Below are positions 7,329 through 16,374 of a stretch of 24,636 nucleotides of DNA, piece by piece. The position numbers and the translations under genes were made by a program. Source of the stretch: Bacteroides sp. (lineage in GTDB: Bacteria > Bacteroidota > Bacteroidia > Bacteroidales > Bacteroidaceae); contig JASLIW010000069.1 in assembly GCA_030152865.1 (NCBI GenBank), forward strand, positions 1 through 24,636. The letters run 5' to 3'. The notes under the pieces were generated by a model. The model worked only from the letters and a program-made list of their open reading frames with translations, had not been told where the DNA came from and did no database searches. Positions within the stretch are counted from its first letter, which is position 1. Every line of letters begins with the position of its first letter.

Positions 7329-7973
7329 ATGGAATCAGTTGCCTTTATTCAATGGTGTTTAAATCACCTCAACTATTGGACGATAACTTTACTCATGGCC
7401 ATAGAGAGCTCATTTATCCCCTTTCCGTCTGAGGTTGTTATTCCCCCTGCGGCATATAAGGCAGCTACTAGTGACGAACTAAATATCTATTTAATTGTAT
7501 TTTTTGCAACTATTGGAGCCAATATAGGCGCTTTAATTAACTACTATTTGGCTAAGTGGTTGGGTAGACCACTTATTTATAAGTTTGCAAATAGCCGATT
7601 AGGCCATATGTGTCTTATTGATCAGGCTAAAGTGGAAAATGCTGAACAATATTTTGATAAGCACGGAGCACTTTCTACTTTCATAGGTAGACTTATTCCT
7701 GCAGTTCGGCAACTTATTTCTATACCTGCTGGAATAGCTCGTATGAAGTTACCAACTTTCATACTCTACACCACTCTTGGAGCTGGCTTATGGAATATTA
7801 TTCTAGCTGTTTTAGGTTACTACCTATCTAAGATGCCAGGTATTGAAACTCAGGAGCAACTCCTAGAGAAAGTTACTATGTATAGCCAAGAAATAGGATA
7901 TGTGTTTATAGCTATAGGCGTATTTATTGTAGGTTTTTTCGCATATCATGCATTGAAAAAGAAAAAATCGTAA
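7329..7973 (+). CDS. DedA-family (SNARE-associated/VTT domain) inner-membrane protein
   Basis: A 214-residue integral membrane protein. Diagnostic motifs are ESSFIPFPSEVVIPPAA (about 26-42), which carries the conserved acidic residue and F-x-P-x-E pattern of the re-entrant loop, and GRLIPAVRQLISIPAGIARM (about 120-139), matching the family's R-x-x-P-x-x-R...P-A-G-x-x-x-M signature. Hydrophobic segments lie near 14-30, 50-72, 140-165 and 188-206. DedA proteins are linked to membrane homeostasis and proton-motive-force maintenance, and some members recycle undecaprenyl phosphate or phospholipid across the membrane. Which lipid this one moves cannot be told. It is the last gene of the glnS unit and is followed by a bidirectional terminator. 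Confidence 0.92.
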   Translation: MESVAFIQWCLNHLNYWTITLLMAIESSFIPFPSEVVIPPAAYKAATSDELNIYLIVFFATIGANIGALINYYLAKWLGRPLIYKFANSRLGHMCLIDQAKVENAEQYFDKHGALSTFIGRLIPAVRQLISIPAGIARMKLPTFILYTTLGAGLWNIILAVLGYYLSKMPGIETQEQLLEKVTMYSQEIGYVFIAIGVFIVGFFAYHALKKKKS

Positions 7974-7988
7974 TAGATTTGAAATAAT

Positions 7989-8035
7989 AAAAAACGGATA
8001 AACCAAGAGTAACACTCTGTTTTATCCGTTTTTTT
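7989..8035. terminator. Bidirectional terminator between the DedA gene and tpx
   Basis: Outer stem AAACGGATAAA (7992-8002) paired with TTTATCCGTTT (8021-8031), enclosing a small inner hairpin AGAGT/ACTCT (8006-8010 with 8014-8018). A T7 run follows on plus and an A-run precedes, so it can end both convergent genes. Confidence 0.85.
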
Positions 8036-8050
8036 ATGTTTAAGCTTATG

Positions 8051-8551
8051 CTATTTCTTTAGAGCAGCAATCGCCTTATCGTAGTCGGGCTCCTGCTTAA
8101 TTTCAGGTACCAACTCCGCATAACTTACTTTGCCCTGCTCATCAATTACGACTACTGCACGTGCCAATAAGCCTGCCAGCGGACCATCAGCCATACGTAA
8201 GCCATAGGCTTCTGAAAAGTTAGAGTATCTGAAGTCTGAAAGTGTTTCTACATTCTTTATTCCCTCTGTAGTACAGAAGCGAGATTGAGCAAAAGGTAGA
8301 TCTTTCGAGATCGCCAAAACAATAGTATTATCGAGCTCTGCTGCTCTTTCATTGAACTTTCTTACTGAAGTAGCACATATTGCTGTATCTAAACTAGGAA
8401 AGATATTAAGCAATACCTTCTTGCCTCTTAGAGATTCTAGACTTAAAGAAGACAAATCTGCTTTTACTAGTTCGAAATCAGGTGCTTTTGCACCTACTTG
8501 TACAAACTCTCCTATTAAATGTACGGGAGTTCCATCAAATTTTGTTGTCAT
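8051..8551 (-). CDS. tpx: Thiol peroxidase (atypical 2-Cys peroxiredoxin)
   Basis: A 166-residue peroxiredoxin of the Tpx subfamily, which reduces hydrogen peroxide and alkyl hydroperoxides using thioredoxin as electron donor. The peroxidatic cysteine is C59 in FPSLDTAICATSVRKFN, and the peroxiredoxin P-x-x-x-T-x-x-C pattern is intact. The resolving cysteine is C93 in DLPFAQSRFCTTEG. The N-terminal hairpin with TPVHLIG and the helix segment FSEAYGLRMADGPLAGLLARAVVVID are also typical. Length matches the family. It is a single-gene unit, closed by the terminator it shares with the DedA gene. No obvious redox-regulator binding site was identified upstream. Confidence 0.96.
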   Translation of the reverse strand: MTTKFDGTPVHLIGEFVQVGAKAPDFELVKADLSSLSLESLRGKKVLLNIFPSLDTAICATSVRKFNERAAELDNTIVLAISKDLPFAQSRFCTTEGIKNVETLSDFRYSNFSEAYGLRMADGPLAGLLARAVVVIDEQGKVSYAELVPEIKQEPDYDKAIAALKK

Positions 8552-8706
8552 ATTCTGATTGTTTTAAAATTCTATTCTTGCTTATGTGTTTACATAGCTT
8601 CTGTGTATATAAACAACAGCTGTTGAACTTAGTTCACTCTTTATTGTTTATAATAATCATATTTCAAGTTCTACAAAACTACTATGGATAATAAGGGTAT
8701 ATTCCT

Positions 8707-8714
8707 TAACTTTG
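8707..8714 (+). promoter_or_regulatory. -7 box (TAACTTTG) for the DUF5686 gene
   Basis: TAACTTTG followed by CA matches TAnnTTTG exactly. The implied start near 8721 gives a leader of about 85 bases before the ATG at 8806. No TTG lies at the usual -33 spacing. Confidence 0.5.
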
Positions 8715-8805
8715 CATCTAGTCAAAATTTCGAGTGAGAAAAAATCGTTTATACCTCTTATGACCTTTTGTATAAATTATTTTGTAATTATAACAGAACA
8801 CATTA

Positions 8806-11376
8806 ATGAATTCTATCATACAACGCATCCTTCAAATACAACTTTTTATCAGCATTCTATGCTTAAGCATAGGAGCTCAAGCACAAATAAAAGGTAAGGT
8901 CATTGATGCAAAAACCAAAGAGCCTCTTAGCTTTATAACTGTCTATTATGAAGGAACCTCTACGGGAGCTACTACAGACGATAATGGCTTATATTCAATC
9001 AAGTATATTCCAGGACAGACTGAACTAACTTTCTCTTCTATCGGATATAAGACACAAGTGGCCAAAATAAATGCACATACTAAAGAGGTAAATGTCAGCT
9101 TAGAGCTTGATCAGATTTTATTGGATGAGGTTGTTATCAAACCCAAAAGGGAGCGATACACACGTAAAAACAACCCTGCTGTTGAGCTCATGAGGAAGGT
9201 TATTGCTAGCAAGAAAGAGTTCAAACTTGAGGAAAACGACTACTACCAATACAATAAGTACCAAAAGATGAAGACTTCTCTCAACGATCTAACGGAGGAG
9301 AAGCTCAAAAAAGGTATTTATAAAGGTTTAAATTTTCAGGCCGACCAGTTAGAGAAATCAAAAGTTACGGGCGGCTATATTCTTCCTGTGTCCGTACAAG
9401 AAACGGCTTCTAAAACAGTTTATCGGAAATCTCCAAAAACAGAAAAGACCTATATAAACGCCGAGACGTCTACAGGTGTTGAGGAATTCCTCTCTACGGG
9501 AGACATGCTTGGACAAGTCCTGGCTGATGTGTTTGCTGACGTCAATATTTATGAAAATGATATTAAGCTATTGAATAGGCGTTTTGTTAGTCCTATTGGA
9601 ACAAATGCCATCTCCTTTTATAAGTTTTATATCATGGATACCGTACGTGTGGAACAAGATAGTTGTATTCACCTCTCCTTTGTTCCTCAGAACATACAAG
9701 ATTTTGGATTTACAGGACACCTTTACGTTCTCAATGACTCGTCTTATGCTGTCAAGAAATGTACGATGAACCTGCCCCAACGTACAGGAGTTAATTTTGT
9801 GGATAACATGGATATTGAGCAAGAGTTTATCCAGCTTGATAACGGAAGCTGGGTGCTCAAGAATGATATCATGACGGTAGATCTATCACTAGTTGATTTT
9901 ATACAGGGTGTGCAAATTGAACGTACTACGAAGTATTCAAATTACGATTTTACTGCCATTGAAGACAAACTATTCAATCCCAAAGCACAGGTGATACGCG
10001 AGCGTAATGCTCGCAACAGAGACGAAGACTACTGGACCGAAGTAAGACAAGTTCCACTGTCTGAGACTGAAGACTCCATGAACCTCTTTATGGAGCGATT
10101 GGCACAGGCTCCAGCCTTTAAGTACCTTTTGTTTGCCACTAAGATATTTTTTGAAAATTACTTAGAGACCACCAAGCAAGGAACGCCTAGCAAAATAGAT
10201 ATAGGCCCCCTAAATACATTTATATCCAGTAACTATGTAGATGGTACACGATTTAGATTTGGGGGTTCTACAACAGCTGCGCTCAACCCCCACCTCTTTG
10301 TCAATGGCTGGGGTGCCTATGGGCTTAAAGATAAGCGCTGGAAATATGCTGGTGAAATCACTTACTCCTTCAATAAGAGAGAGTATTTCCCTTGGGAGTT
10401 TCCGATGCACAACATCAGCTTTTCCTATCGCAGTGATGTAGAATCACCTATGGATAAGTTTTTAGATACGGATAAGGACAATGTGTTTGTATCGCTAAAG
10501 GCTTTCGATGTAGATCTCATGTCTTACGTCAGAGAAGGTAAGTTTACCTATGAGTATGAGACCTATGGTGGTTTAGGCATCAGCCTCTCTGCACAACGTC
10601 GAAATGAAAGCCCTGCAGGTAAGCTAAGGTTCTTACTAAACAATGAGGCTCAAACACCAGTAAAAGATATTACAGCTAGTGAAATAGGGATTAAACTACG
10701 CTACTCTCCAGGGGAATCTTACATCAATACCAAACAGCGAAGAAAACCCATCAATAGAGATGCACCCATATTCACCCTATCTCATACAACAGGCTTTAAA
10801 GGTTTTATGCATAGTGATTATAAGTCTAACCTGACTCAAATTGGGATATGGAATCGATTTTGGCTATCTTCATGGGGCAAACTCGATATGAATTTAGAAG
10901 CAGGGGCACAGTGGAATACCGTACCCTTCCCCTTGCTTATTGTACCTGCAGCCAATCTATCCTATATCTCTCAGAACGATGAGACCTTTAGTATGATGCG
11001 TAATATGGAGTTTTTGAACGACCGTTTTGTATCTTTATCTTTAATTTATGATATGAATGGCAAACTCTTGAATAGAATCCCTCTTTTACGTAAATTGAAG
11101 TGGAGAGAGATATTTAAGGTAAAAGCACTTTATGGACACCTAAGCGATAAGAACAACCCATTTATCAGTAAGAATGACGACTTGTTTATGTTTCCCACTC
11201 GTGACGGCGAACTATCAGCCTTTGTGATGGACAACAAACCTTATATTGAGGCAAGTGTAGGTGTTTACAACATCTTTAAATTTCTACAAGTAGAATATGT
11301 GAGACGATTGACCTATCTAAACACTCCTGGTGCAAGTAAGCATGGGGTGCGCTTAATGGTTAATCTGGCATTTTAA
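8806..11376 (+). CDS. DUF5686-family outer-membrane protein with N-terminal carboxypeptidase-regulatory-like domain
   Basis: An 856-residue exported protein. A signal peptide (about 1-26, ending GAQAQ) is followed by a carboxypeptidase-regulatory-like beta-sandwich (about 28-111: IKGKVIDAKTKEPLSFITV ... TTDDNGLYSIKYIPGQTELTFSSIGYKT ... LDEVVIKPK), as at the N-terminus of SusC-type proteins. The bulk (about 115-856) is the DUF5686 region, beginning NPAVELMRKVIASKKEF. Its C-terminal half alternates polar and hydrophobic residues and ends in VRLMVNLAF with terminal Phe, as expected for an outer-membrane beta-barrel. There is no TonB-plug domain, so it is not a standard TonB-dependent receptor. 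The role of the family is not established; envelope biogenesis or export is a fair guess. It is probably co-transcribed with rarA, 8 bases downstream. Confidence 0.85.
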   Translation: MNSIIQRILQIQLFISILCLSIGAQAQIKGKVIDAKTKEPLSFITVYYEGTSTGATTDDNGLYSIKYIPGQTELTFSSIGYKTQVAKINAHTKEVNVSLELDQILLDEVVIKPKRERYTRKNNPAVELMRKVIASKKEFKLEENDYYQYNKYQKMKTSLNDLTEEKLKKGIYKGLNFQADQLEKSKVTGGYILPVSVQETASKTVYRKSPKTEKTYINAETSTGVEEFLSTGDMLGQVLADVFADVNIYENDIKLLNRRFVSPIGTNAISFYKFYIMDTVRVEQDSCIHLSFVPQNIQDFGFTGHLYVLNDSSYAVKKCTMNLPQRTGVNFVDNMDIEQEFIQLDNGSWVLKNDIMTVDLSLVDFIQGVQIERTTKYSNYDFTAIEDKLFNPKAQVIRERNARNRDEDYWTEVRQVPLSETEDSMNLFMERLAQAPAFKYLLFATKIFFENYLETTKQGTPSKIDIGPLNTFISSNYVDGTRFRFGGSTTAALNPHLFVNGWGAYGLKDKRWKYAGEITYSFNKREYFPWEFPMHNISFSYRSDVESPMDKFLDTDKDNVFVSLKAFDVDLMSYVREGKFTYEYETYGGLGISLSAQRRNESPAGKLRFLLNNEAQTPVKDITASEIGIKLRYSPGESYINTKQRRKPINRDAPIFTLSHTTGFKGFMHSDYKSNLTQIGIWNRFWLSSWGKLDMNLEAGAQWNTVPFPLLIVPAANLSYISQNDETFSMMRNMEFLNDRFVSLSLIYDMNGKLLNRIPLLRKLKWREIFKVKALYGHLSDKNNPFISKNDDLFMFPTRDGELSAFVMDNKPYIEASVGVYNIFKFLQVEYVRRLTYLNTPGASKHGVRLMVNLAF

Positions 11377-11384
11377 ATTAAGTT

Positions 11385-12656
11385 ATGCAACCCTTAGCTG
11401 AACGTTTACGACCCACATCCTTGAGTGATTATATCGGCCAACAGCATATTGTTGGGCCTAATGCTCCCCTACGCAAAATGATCGAAGGAGGGCGCATCTC
11501 ATCTTTTATTTTGTGGGGGCCTCCAGGTGTAGGTAAAACAACTTTGGCCAAGATTATTTCTCACCAACTCGAAACTCCTTTTTATACCTTAAGTGCAGTA
11601 ACATCGGGAGTGAAAGACGTACGAGAGGTCATTAAAAACGCCAAAAGTACTCGTTTCTTTAGTCAGGCTAGCCCTATTCTTTTTATTGATGAGATTCATC
11701 GATTTAGCAAATCGCAGCAGGACTCTCTATTGGGAGCTGTTGAGCAAGGTGTCGTTACACTTATTGGTGCAACTACCGAAAATCCCTCTTTTGAGGTCAT
11801 CCGCCCCCTACTCTCACGCTGTCAGCTCTACGTATTGAAGTCTTTGCAGAAAGAAGATCTACTCCAACTCTTGAAGCGAGCTATTCATACAGATAGCGTG
11901 CTTAAGGAGAGAAAAATAGAGCTACAAGAAACAAATGCTATTTTACGTCACTCAGGAGGTGATGCACGAAAACTACTCAATATTTTAGACCTGATAGTCA
12001 CTGCCAACCCTAGCGATCCTATTGTTCTTACCGATGAGCTAGTGACCAACTCGATTCAGCAGAATCCACTAGCCTACGACAAAGGGGGTGAGCTACACTA
12101 CGATATTATCTCTGCCTTTATAAAATCTATTCGTGGGAGCGATCCCGATGGAGCTATTTATTGGTTGGCACGTATGGTGGAAGGAGGAGAAGATCCCAAG
12201 TTCATTGCACGCAGACTGGTTATTTCAGCCTCCGAAGATATAGGGCTAGCTAACCCCAATGCCTTACTTATGGCCAATAGCTGCTTTGATGCCGTTAACA
12301 AAATTGGTTGGCCTGAGGGTAGGATACCTTTAGCTCAAGCTACTATATATTTGGCAACTAGCCCTAAGAGCAACTCTGCTTATGAAGCGATAAACAGTGC
12401 ATTAGACCTCGTGAAAGAAACAGGTAACTTGGCTGTACCCCTACACCTGCGCAATGCTCCCACTAAACTGATGAAAGAATTGGGCTACGGAGCAGATTAC
12501 AAATACACACACAGCTATCAAAACAACTTCACAGAACAAGACTACTTACCTCAAGAGATTAAAAATAAACGGATTTGGAACCCACAAGACAACCCCGCAG
12601 AACAAAAGCAGGCTGCTTGGTTGAACAAACTTTGGGGAGACAAATACTCAAAATAA
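11385..12656 (+). CDS. rarA: Replication-associated recombination protein A (AAA+ ATPase)
   Basis: A 423-residue AAA+ ATPase of the RarA/MgsA/WRNIP1 family, which acts at stalled replication forks and interacts with SSB and the clamp-loader machinery. Starts MQPLAERLRPTSLSDYIGQQHIVG, the family's N-terminal signature. Walker A is GPPGVGKTT (45-53), Walker B is ILFIDEIHRF with D102-E103, and sensor-1 is TLIGATTENPSFEV (125-138). The arginine finger lies near SRCQLYVL, and the sensor-2 region is RHSGGDARKLLNIL. The C-terminal tetramerisation domain (about 230-420) includes AFIKSIRGSDPDGAIYWLARMVEGGEDPKFIARRLVI. Length is normal. The gene follows the DUF5686 gene by 8 bases and precedes the dehydrogenase by 28 bases. 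Confidence 0.96.
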   Translation: MQPLAERLRPTSLSDYIGQQHIVGPNAPLRKMIEGGRISSFILWGPPGVGKTTLAKIISHQLETPFYTLSAVTSGVKDVREVIKNAKSTRFFSQASPILFIDEIHRFSKSQQDSLLGAVEQGVVTLIGATTENPSFEVIRPLLSRCQLYVLKSLQKEDLLQLLKRAIHTDSVLKERKIELQETNAILRHSGGDARKLLNILDLIVTANPSDPIVLTDELVTNSIQQNPLAYDKGGELHYDIISAFIKSIRGSDPDGAIYWLARMVEGGEDPKFIARRLVISASEDIGLANPNALLMANSCFDAVNKIGWPEGRIPLAQATIYLATSPKSNSAYEAINSALDLVKETGNLAVPLHLRNAPTKLMKELGYGADYKYTHSYQNNFTEQDYLPQEIKNKRIWNPQDNPAEQKQAAWLNKLWGDKYSK

Positions 12657-12684
12657 GAGTTATTTACCTTATAAACTTACAAAT

Positions 12685-13641
12685 ATGAAAATTGCAATTT
12701 TAGATGGTTATGCAGCCAATCCTGGAGATTTAGATTGGAGTGCATTAAAAGAACTAGGTGAGTGTACTATCTATGATAGAACAGATAAGAGTCAAGTGAT
12801 AGAGCGCTGTAAGGATGCAGATATTATTTTAACAAACAAGGTTATCTTTAATAGAGAACTTATAGAAGCACTTCCCAAACTCAAATACATTGGTGTAATA
12901 GCTACAGGATTTAATACCATAGATATTGAGGCTGCCAAGGAGCATGGAGTTGTAGTAACTAATATTCCAGCCTATAGCACAAACTCAGTAGCTCAAATGG
13001 TATTTGCACATATATTAAACATTAGCTTACATGTTCAAAGCCATTCAGACGAAGTACATGCAGGCAGATGGAGTAATAACCCCGACTTCTGTTTTTGGGA
13101 TTCACCCCTTATTGAACTACATGGACAGACCTTAGGTATTGTTGGCTTAGGTAATATAGGCCATGCTGTGGCTCGAATAGCGATTGGCTTTGGTATGAAA
13201 GTCATAGCCTATACTTCAAAAGCACAGCTACAACTTCCTCATGAAATAAAAAAAGTGGGGTTAGATGACTTATTTAAAGAGGCAGATATTGTATCTCTGC
13301 ACTGCCCACTGACTGCTGACACACGCAATATGGTAGATAAAAGACGCCTGTCACTTATGAAACCCTCTGCTATGCTTATTAATACTAGCCGTGGTCCACT
13401 GATCAATGAAGCTGATTTGGCAGAGGCATTAAAAAACAAAAAGATTTATGCAGCAGGTCTTGATGTTATGTCACAAGAACCACCTAAGGCAGACAATCCC
13501 CTACTAGGTGTTAAAAACTGCTACATTACTCCTCACATTGCATGGGCTAGCTATGCCGCACGTACTAGGCTCATGGAGATTTTGATTAATAACGTCAAAG
13601 CCTTTATGAGTGGTAAGCCAGAAAATCAAGTCAATAAATAA
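12685..13641 (+). CDS. D-2-hydroxyacid dehydrogenase (NAD-dependent, glycerate-dehydrogenase-like)
   Basis: A 318-residue member of the D-isomer-specific 2-hydroxyacid dehydrogenase family. The Rossmann motif is GLGNIG (154-159). The catalytic set is complete: R236 in NTSRGPLI, E265 in SQEPP, and H284 in TPHIAWAS. The N-terminal substrate domain contains YIGVIATGFNTID (68-80) and VTNIPAYSTNSVAQ (91-104). Closest by recall are glycerate/hydroxypyruvate reductases of Bacteroidales, interconverting D-glycerate and hydroxypyruvate or similar 2-keto acids; 3-phosphoglycerate dehydrogenases of the same fold usually carry extra C-terminal domains, absent here. It is the third gene in the run after DUF5686 and rarA, followed by a bidirectional terminator. 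Substrate is not certain. Confidence 0.9.
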   Translation: MKIAILDGYAANPGDLDWSALKELGECTIYDRTDKSQVIERCKDADIILTNKVIFNRELIEALPKLKYIGVIATGFNTIDIEAAKEHGVVVTNIPAYSTNSVAQMVFAHILNISLHVQSHSDEVHAGRWSNNPDFCFWDSPLIELHGQTLGIVGLGNIGHAVARIAIGFGMKVIAYTSKAQLQLPHEIKKVGLDDLFKEADIVSLHCPLTADTRNMVDKRRLSLMKPSAMLINTSRGPLINEADLAEALKNKKIYAAGLDVMSQEPPKADNPLLGVKNCYITPHIAWASYAARTRLMEILINNVKAFMSGKPENQVNK

Positions 13642-13648
13642 TAAATCC

Positions 13649-13679
13649 AAAAGGGTCAGCTCATTGAGCTGACCCTTTT
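13649..13679. terminator. Bidirectional terminator between the dehydrogenase and the isomerase-like gene
   Basis: A perfect 14-bp stem with core GGGTCAGCTC/GAGCTGACCC and a 3-base loop (13663-13665), flanked by A4 and T4. It starts 8 bases after the dehydrogenase stop and lies between two convergent genes. Confidence 0.87.
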
Positions 13680-13725
13680 ACTTATCTAAATTTTTCTTAT
13701 TTAAAGTAGTTTTGAGCCAATGCTC

Positions 13726-14961
13726 TTAACTTATTCTCTTACAGGAGTAAGTTTCCAGGAAGCTAGATATCGCATCTTCATGGTTGCCACGTATCATCAC
13801 ATGATGATTACTCAATGAGTTCCGCAAGAAGTAAGTAGAGTCAGCATTCATCTTAAATAAGACCTCAGTACGGCTAGTAGACTCCAACTGTGTGTTCTCT
13901 AGAATGTATCCGGAACTTACAAAATACTTATCCAAACACTCACCTCCACACTTCAGTAGTGTAAACTCTCCCAGAGGTAAGGTTCCTTGAATTGATATGG
14001 CTTTTTTGGAGGCATAATGCTCCCGAAGCGTAAAGTGAGAAACCTGCTTAGTACCTATACCACAATGCCCTAATACAACTTTATTCTCTTTGGTATCTAT
14101 TTGACTTGGACTACACATAAAACCAGCCTCACCCGTCAAGGCTTGAATCATAACTAAAGTAAAGATCGTCTGTAGATCCCCATCACAACCAGCCGTAATC
14201 CCTCTATCATTAAGAATAGCAGAGGCCAAGCAGCCTGTAACACCCATTTCTTCCATAGATTCATGGCAATTGAAAGTAACAGCTGTGAGCCCTTCTTCTT
14301 CGCAAACCTGCTTAACAGCCTTGTAAAAACGTAGTGCTTGGGCCAATGCCTTAGGGTTTATAGCTGAGGATGCATAAGCAGCCGAAAGAATTTCCGAACT
14401 AAGCTTACTGTCCTCCTCGATCACTAGGTCTCTAAAAATATCAGCAACTCGGCTCATAGGAATATTTATAAAGCTCAAACCCCACCTTTGTTTCGTCAAA
14501 AAGTAATCTACACTACTGGCGATACTCCATGGAGCAGCAGGCCCAATAACTCCTATCTTTTGCTGCATAAGACGTCGCTGTGCATGGAAGTTCTTAGCCA
14601 GAGTCTTTATCCTTTCAATCACCCAGGGCAAATCGTCATGCAAAATTTCATTTTTAATGCCCCGCTCACGCATCCATGTTGAAGTTTCTAAGGCAGCAGC
14701 CATTGAATTATTCAAACCATCGATCAAAAAAACAATAGGACGGGGTAGCTTTTCTATGTCATGAGCAATCAGTTGTTCTACACCTCCTGAAGCTATAAAA
14801 ATCAAAGCAAACTCATCAGCTGGCAATTGTTCTAAATCAGTATGCTTAAGGTAATTTACAGAAAAGTGGAGCTCTAGCTCTGTTAGAATTTCCTCGTGAG
14901 TACGGGCAATAGAGCTGAGTTTATCTAAAGATTCATTATAGGTGATCAGATTTATAGTCAT
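13726..14961 (-). CDS. L-fucose/L-arabinose-isomerase-like protein
   Basis: A 411-residue cytoplasmic protein. Its layout resembles the ketol-isomerase superfamily of L-fucose and L-arabinose isomerases: two Rossmann-like halves (FALIFIASGGVEQL at 51-64; PIVFLIDGLNNS at 75-86; KIGVIGPAAPWSIASS at 135-150), then a central segment with TAVTFNCHESMEEMG (226-240), GITAGCDGDLQTIFTLVMIQALTGE (254-278) and VLGHCGIG (296-303). In the superfamily, acidic residues and a histidine in these segments bind Mn; here E235 or E238, D260 or D262 and H299 are candidates. It is shorter than true fucose isomerases (about 590 residues) and no sugar kinase, aldolase or transporter lies nearby, so the substrate is unknown. 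It is a single gene, convergent with the dehydrogenase and divergent from the permease. Confidence 0.6.
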   Translation of the reverse strand: MTINLITYNESLDKLSSIARTHEEILTELELHFSVNYLKHTDLEQLPADEFALIFIASGGVEQLIAHDIEKLPRPIVFLIDGLNNSMAAALETSTWMRERGIKNEILHDDLPWVIERIKTLAKNFHAQRRLMQQKIGVIGPAAPWSIASSVDYFLTKQRWGLSFINIPMSRVADIFRDLVIEEDSKLSSEILSAAYASSAINPKALAQALRFYKAVKQVCEEEGLTAVTFNCHESMEEMGVTGCLASAILNDRGITAGCDGDLQTIFTLVMIQALTGEAGFMCSPSQIDTKENKVVLGHCGIGTKQVSHFTLREHYASKKAISIQGTLPLGEFTLLKCGGECLDKYFVSSGYILENTQLESTSRTEVLFKMNADSTYFLRNSLSNHHVMIRGNHEDAISSFLETYSCKRIS

Positions 14962-15081
14962 GCTTCTTTGTATTAAGATTAAGATATAAGGTAAAAGTAT
15001 AGATTAAATAGAGAATAGAAAAATAAGGATGTCTAAGCTATTTAAATTTATTGAAACTAAACTTAAACAGATATTTATCCC

Positions 15082-15089
15082 TAACTTTG
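15082..15089 (+). promoter_or_regulatory. -7 box (TAACTTTG) for the FtsX-like permease gene
   Basis: An exact TAnnTTTG match that puts the transcript start near 15096 and leaves about 34 bases before the TTG start codon. A TTG at 15051-15053 is too far away (28-base spacer) to be a convincing -33 element. Confidence 0.4.
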
Positions 15090-15129
15090 ATGCTGATTTA
15101 ATATTCATCCACCTAAAACTTAGGAAACC

Positions 15130-16374
15130 TTGTTTGAATTTCAATTAGCAAAACGTCTATATACCACCAAAGGAAGTACCAATAAAATATCCAAACCTGC
15201 TGTATTTATAGCCAAACTAGGTATAGCTGTTGGCTTTATTGTGATGTTGATTACAGTAGCAGTGGTTATTGGATTCAAAGGTGAAATACGTGATAAGGCA
15301 GTAGGATTTAACTCAGATATCCAAATAGTAAACTACCACAGCACCTCAGCTTATGAGACCTCTCCCATCGCTGTATCAGACAGCCTTATCCAATACTTAA
15401 ATCAACAAGCTGCCGTAGCACACACGCAGCGCTACTCAAGCAAAGTTGGAATGATTAAGACAGAGGAGAGTTTTCAAGGCATGATACTCAAAGGAGTAGC
15501 ACAGGATTTTGATACAAGTTTCTTTGAGAAGTACCTCAAGGAAGGACGCTTACCTCAGTTTAATGATTCCACCTCCACCCACGAAGTTCTGATTTCACAA
15601 ACCCTAGCTGATTTACTTCATATCCAGCTAGCAGATAGAATATACACCTACTATGCGGAGGAGGAAGGAATCAGGGCTAGACGTCTAGAAGTAGTAGGAA
15701 TCTACGAAACAAACTTCTACGAGTACGATAAACTCTACTTATTAACCGACCTACACACGGTCAACAGACTCAATAAATGGAAGAACGACCAAAGCAGTGG
15801 ACTAGAGATACAACTCAAAGACTATAGCCAACTCAATGATTACTCAGAAACCTTAGGAGACCTACTCTTTGGTGAGACAGATGTCTATGGGGAACCTTAT
15901 ATTGTTTATAATGTAGAGCAACTCAACCCCCAATTGTTTGGTTGGCTAGCACTCTTAGATCTGAACGTATGGGTCATTTTAGGGCTCATGATGGCTATCT
16001 CGGGATTCACCATTATCTCAGGCCTGTTGATCCTTATTCTCGAACGCACACAGATGATTGGCCTACTTAAGAGTTTAGGAGCAAACAACAGAGCAATACG
16101 GAAAATATTTATCTACTTAGCTAGTTTCTTGATAGCTAGAGGTTTGCTATGGGGCAACTGTGTCGGCTTGACGCTCTGCTTTATCCAAGCCCAGTTCGGC
16201 CTTATCCCGCTCGACCCGAGTGTGTATCATGTGGATCGTGTACCTATCTCTCTGAGCTTTTGGTGGATAGCATTACTCAATATAGCGACTATTCTTATCG
16301 CTGTAAGTATGCTAGTAGGTCCATCATACATTATATCGAAGATTAAGCCTGCTAGCTCTATGCGTTACGAATAG
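15130..16374 (+). CDS. FtsX/LolC-type ABC transporter permease
   Basis: A 414-residue permease of the FtsX/LolC/E superfamily. TM1 lies near 25-48 (VFIAKLGIAVGFIVMLITVAVVIGF). A large periplasmic domain (about 50-265) follows, then three TM segments near 272-303, 325-352 and 376-398. Between TM2 and TM3 is ERTQMIGLLKSLGANNRAIRKIF, the cytoplasmic coupling loop typical of the family. The start is TTG at 15130: an in-frame TAG at 15121-15123 excludes anything further upstream, and AGGA precedes the TTG at short spacing. No partner ATPase gene lies in the window, so it may pair with one encoded elsewhere, as for LolD. Function in lipoprotein export is plausible but unproven. Its 3' end overlaps the convergent glycosyltransferase by 17 bases. 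Confidence 0.88.
   Translation: MFEFQLAKRLYTTKGSTNKISKPAVFIAKLGIAVGFIVMLITVAVVIGFKGEIRDKAVGFNSDIQIVNYHSTSAYETSPIAVSDSLIQYLNQQAAVAHTQRYSSKVGMIKTEESFQGMILKGVAQDFDTSFFEKYLKEGRLPQFNDSTSTHEVLISQTLADLLHIQLADRIYTYYAEEEGIRARRLEVVGIYETNFYEYDKLYLLTDLHTVNRLNKWKNDQSSGLEIQLKDYSQLNDYSETLGDLLFGETDVYGEPYIVYNVEQLNPQLFGWLALLDLNVWVILGLMMAISGFTIISGLLILILERTQMIGLLKSLGANNRAIRKIFIYLASFLIARGLLWGNCVGLTLCFIQAQFGLIPLDPSVYHVDRVPISLSFWWIALLNIATILIAVSMLVGPSYIISKIKPASSMRYE

Noticed and set aside
8352..8897. Short plus-strand frames around tpx and its upstream region
   Set aside because: They are antisense to tpx or overlap the start of the DUF5686 gene, have low-complexity hydrophobic translations and no start context.
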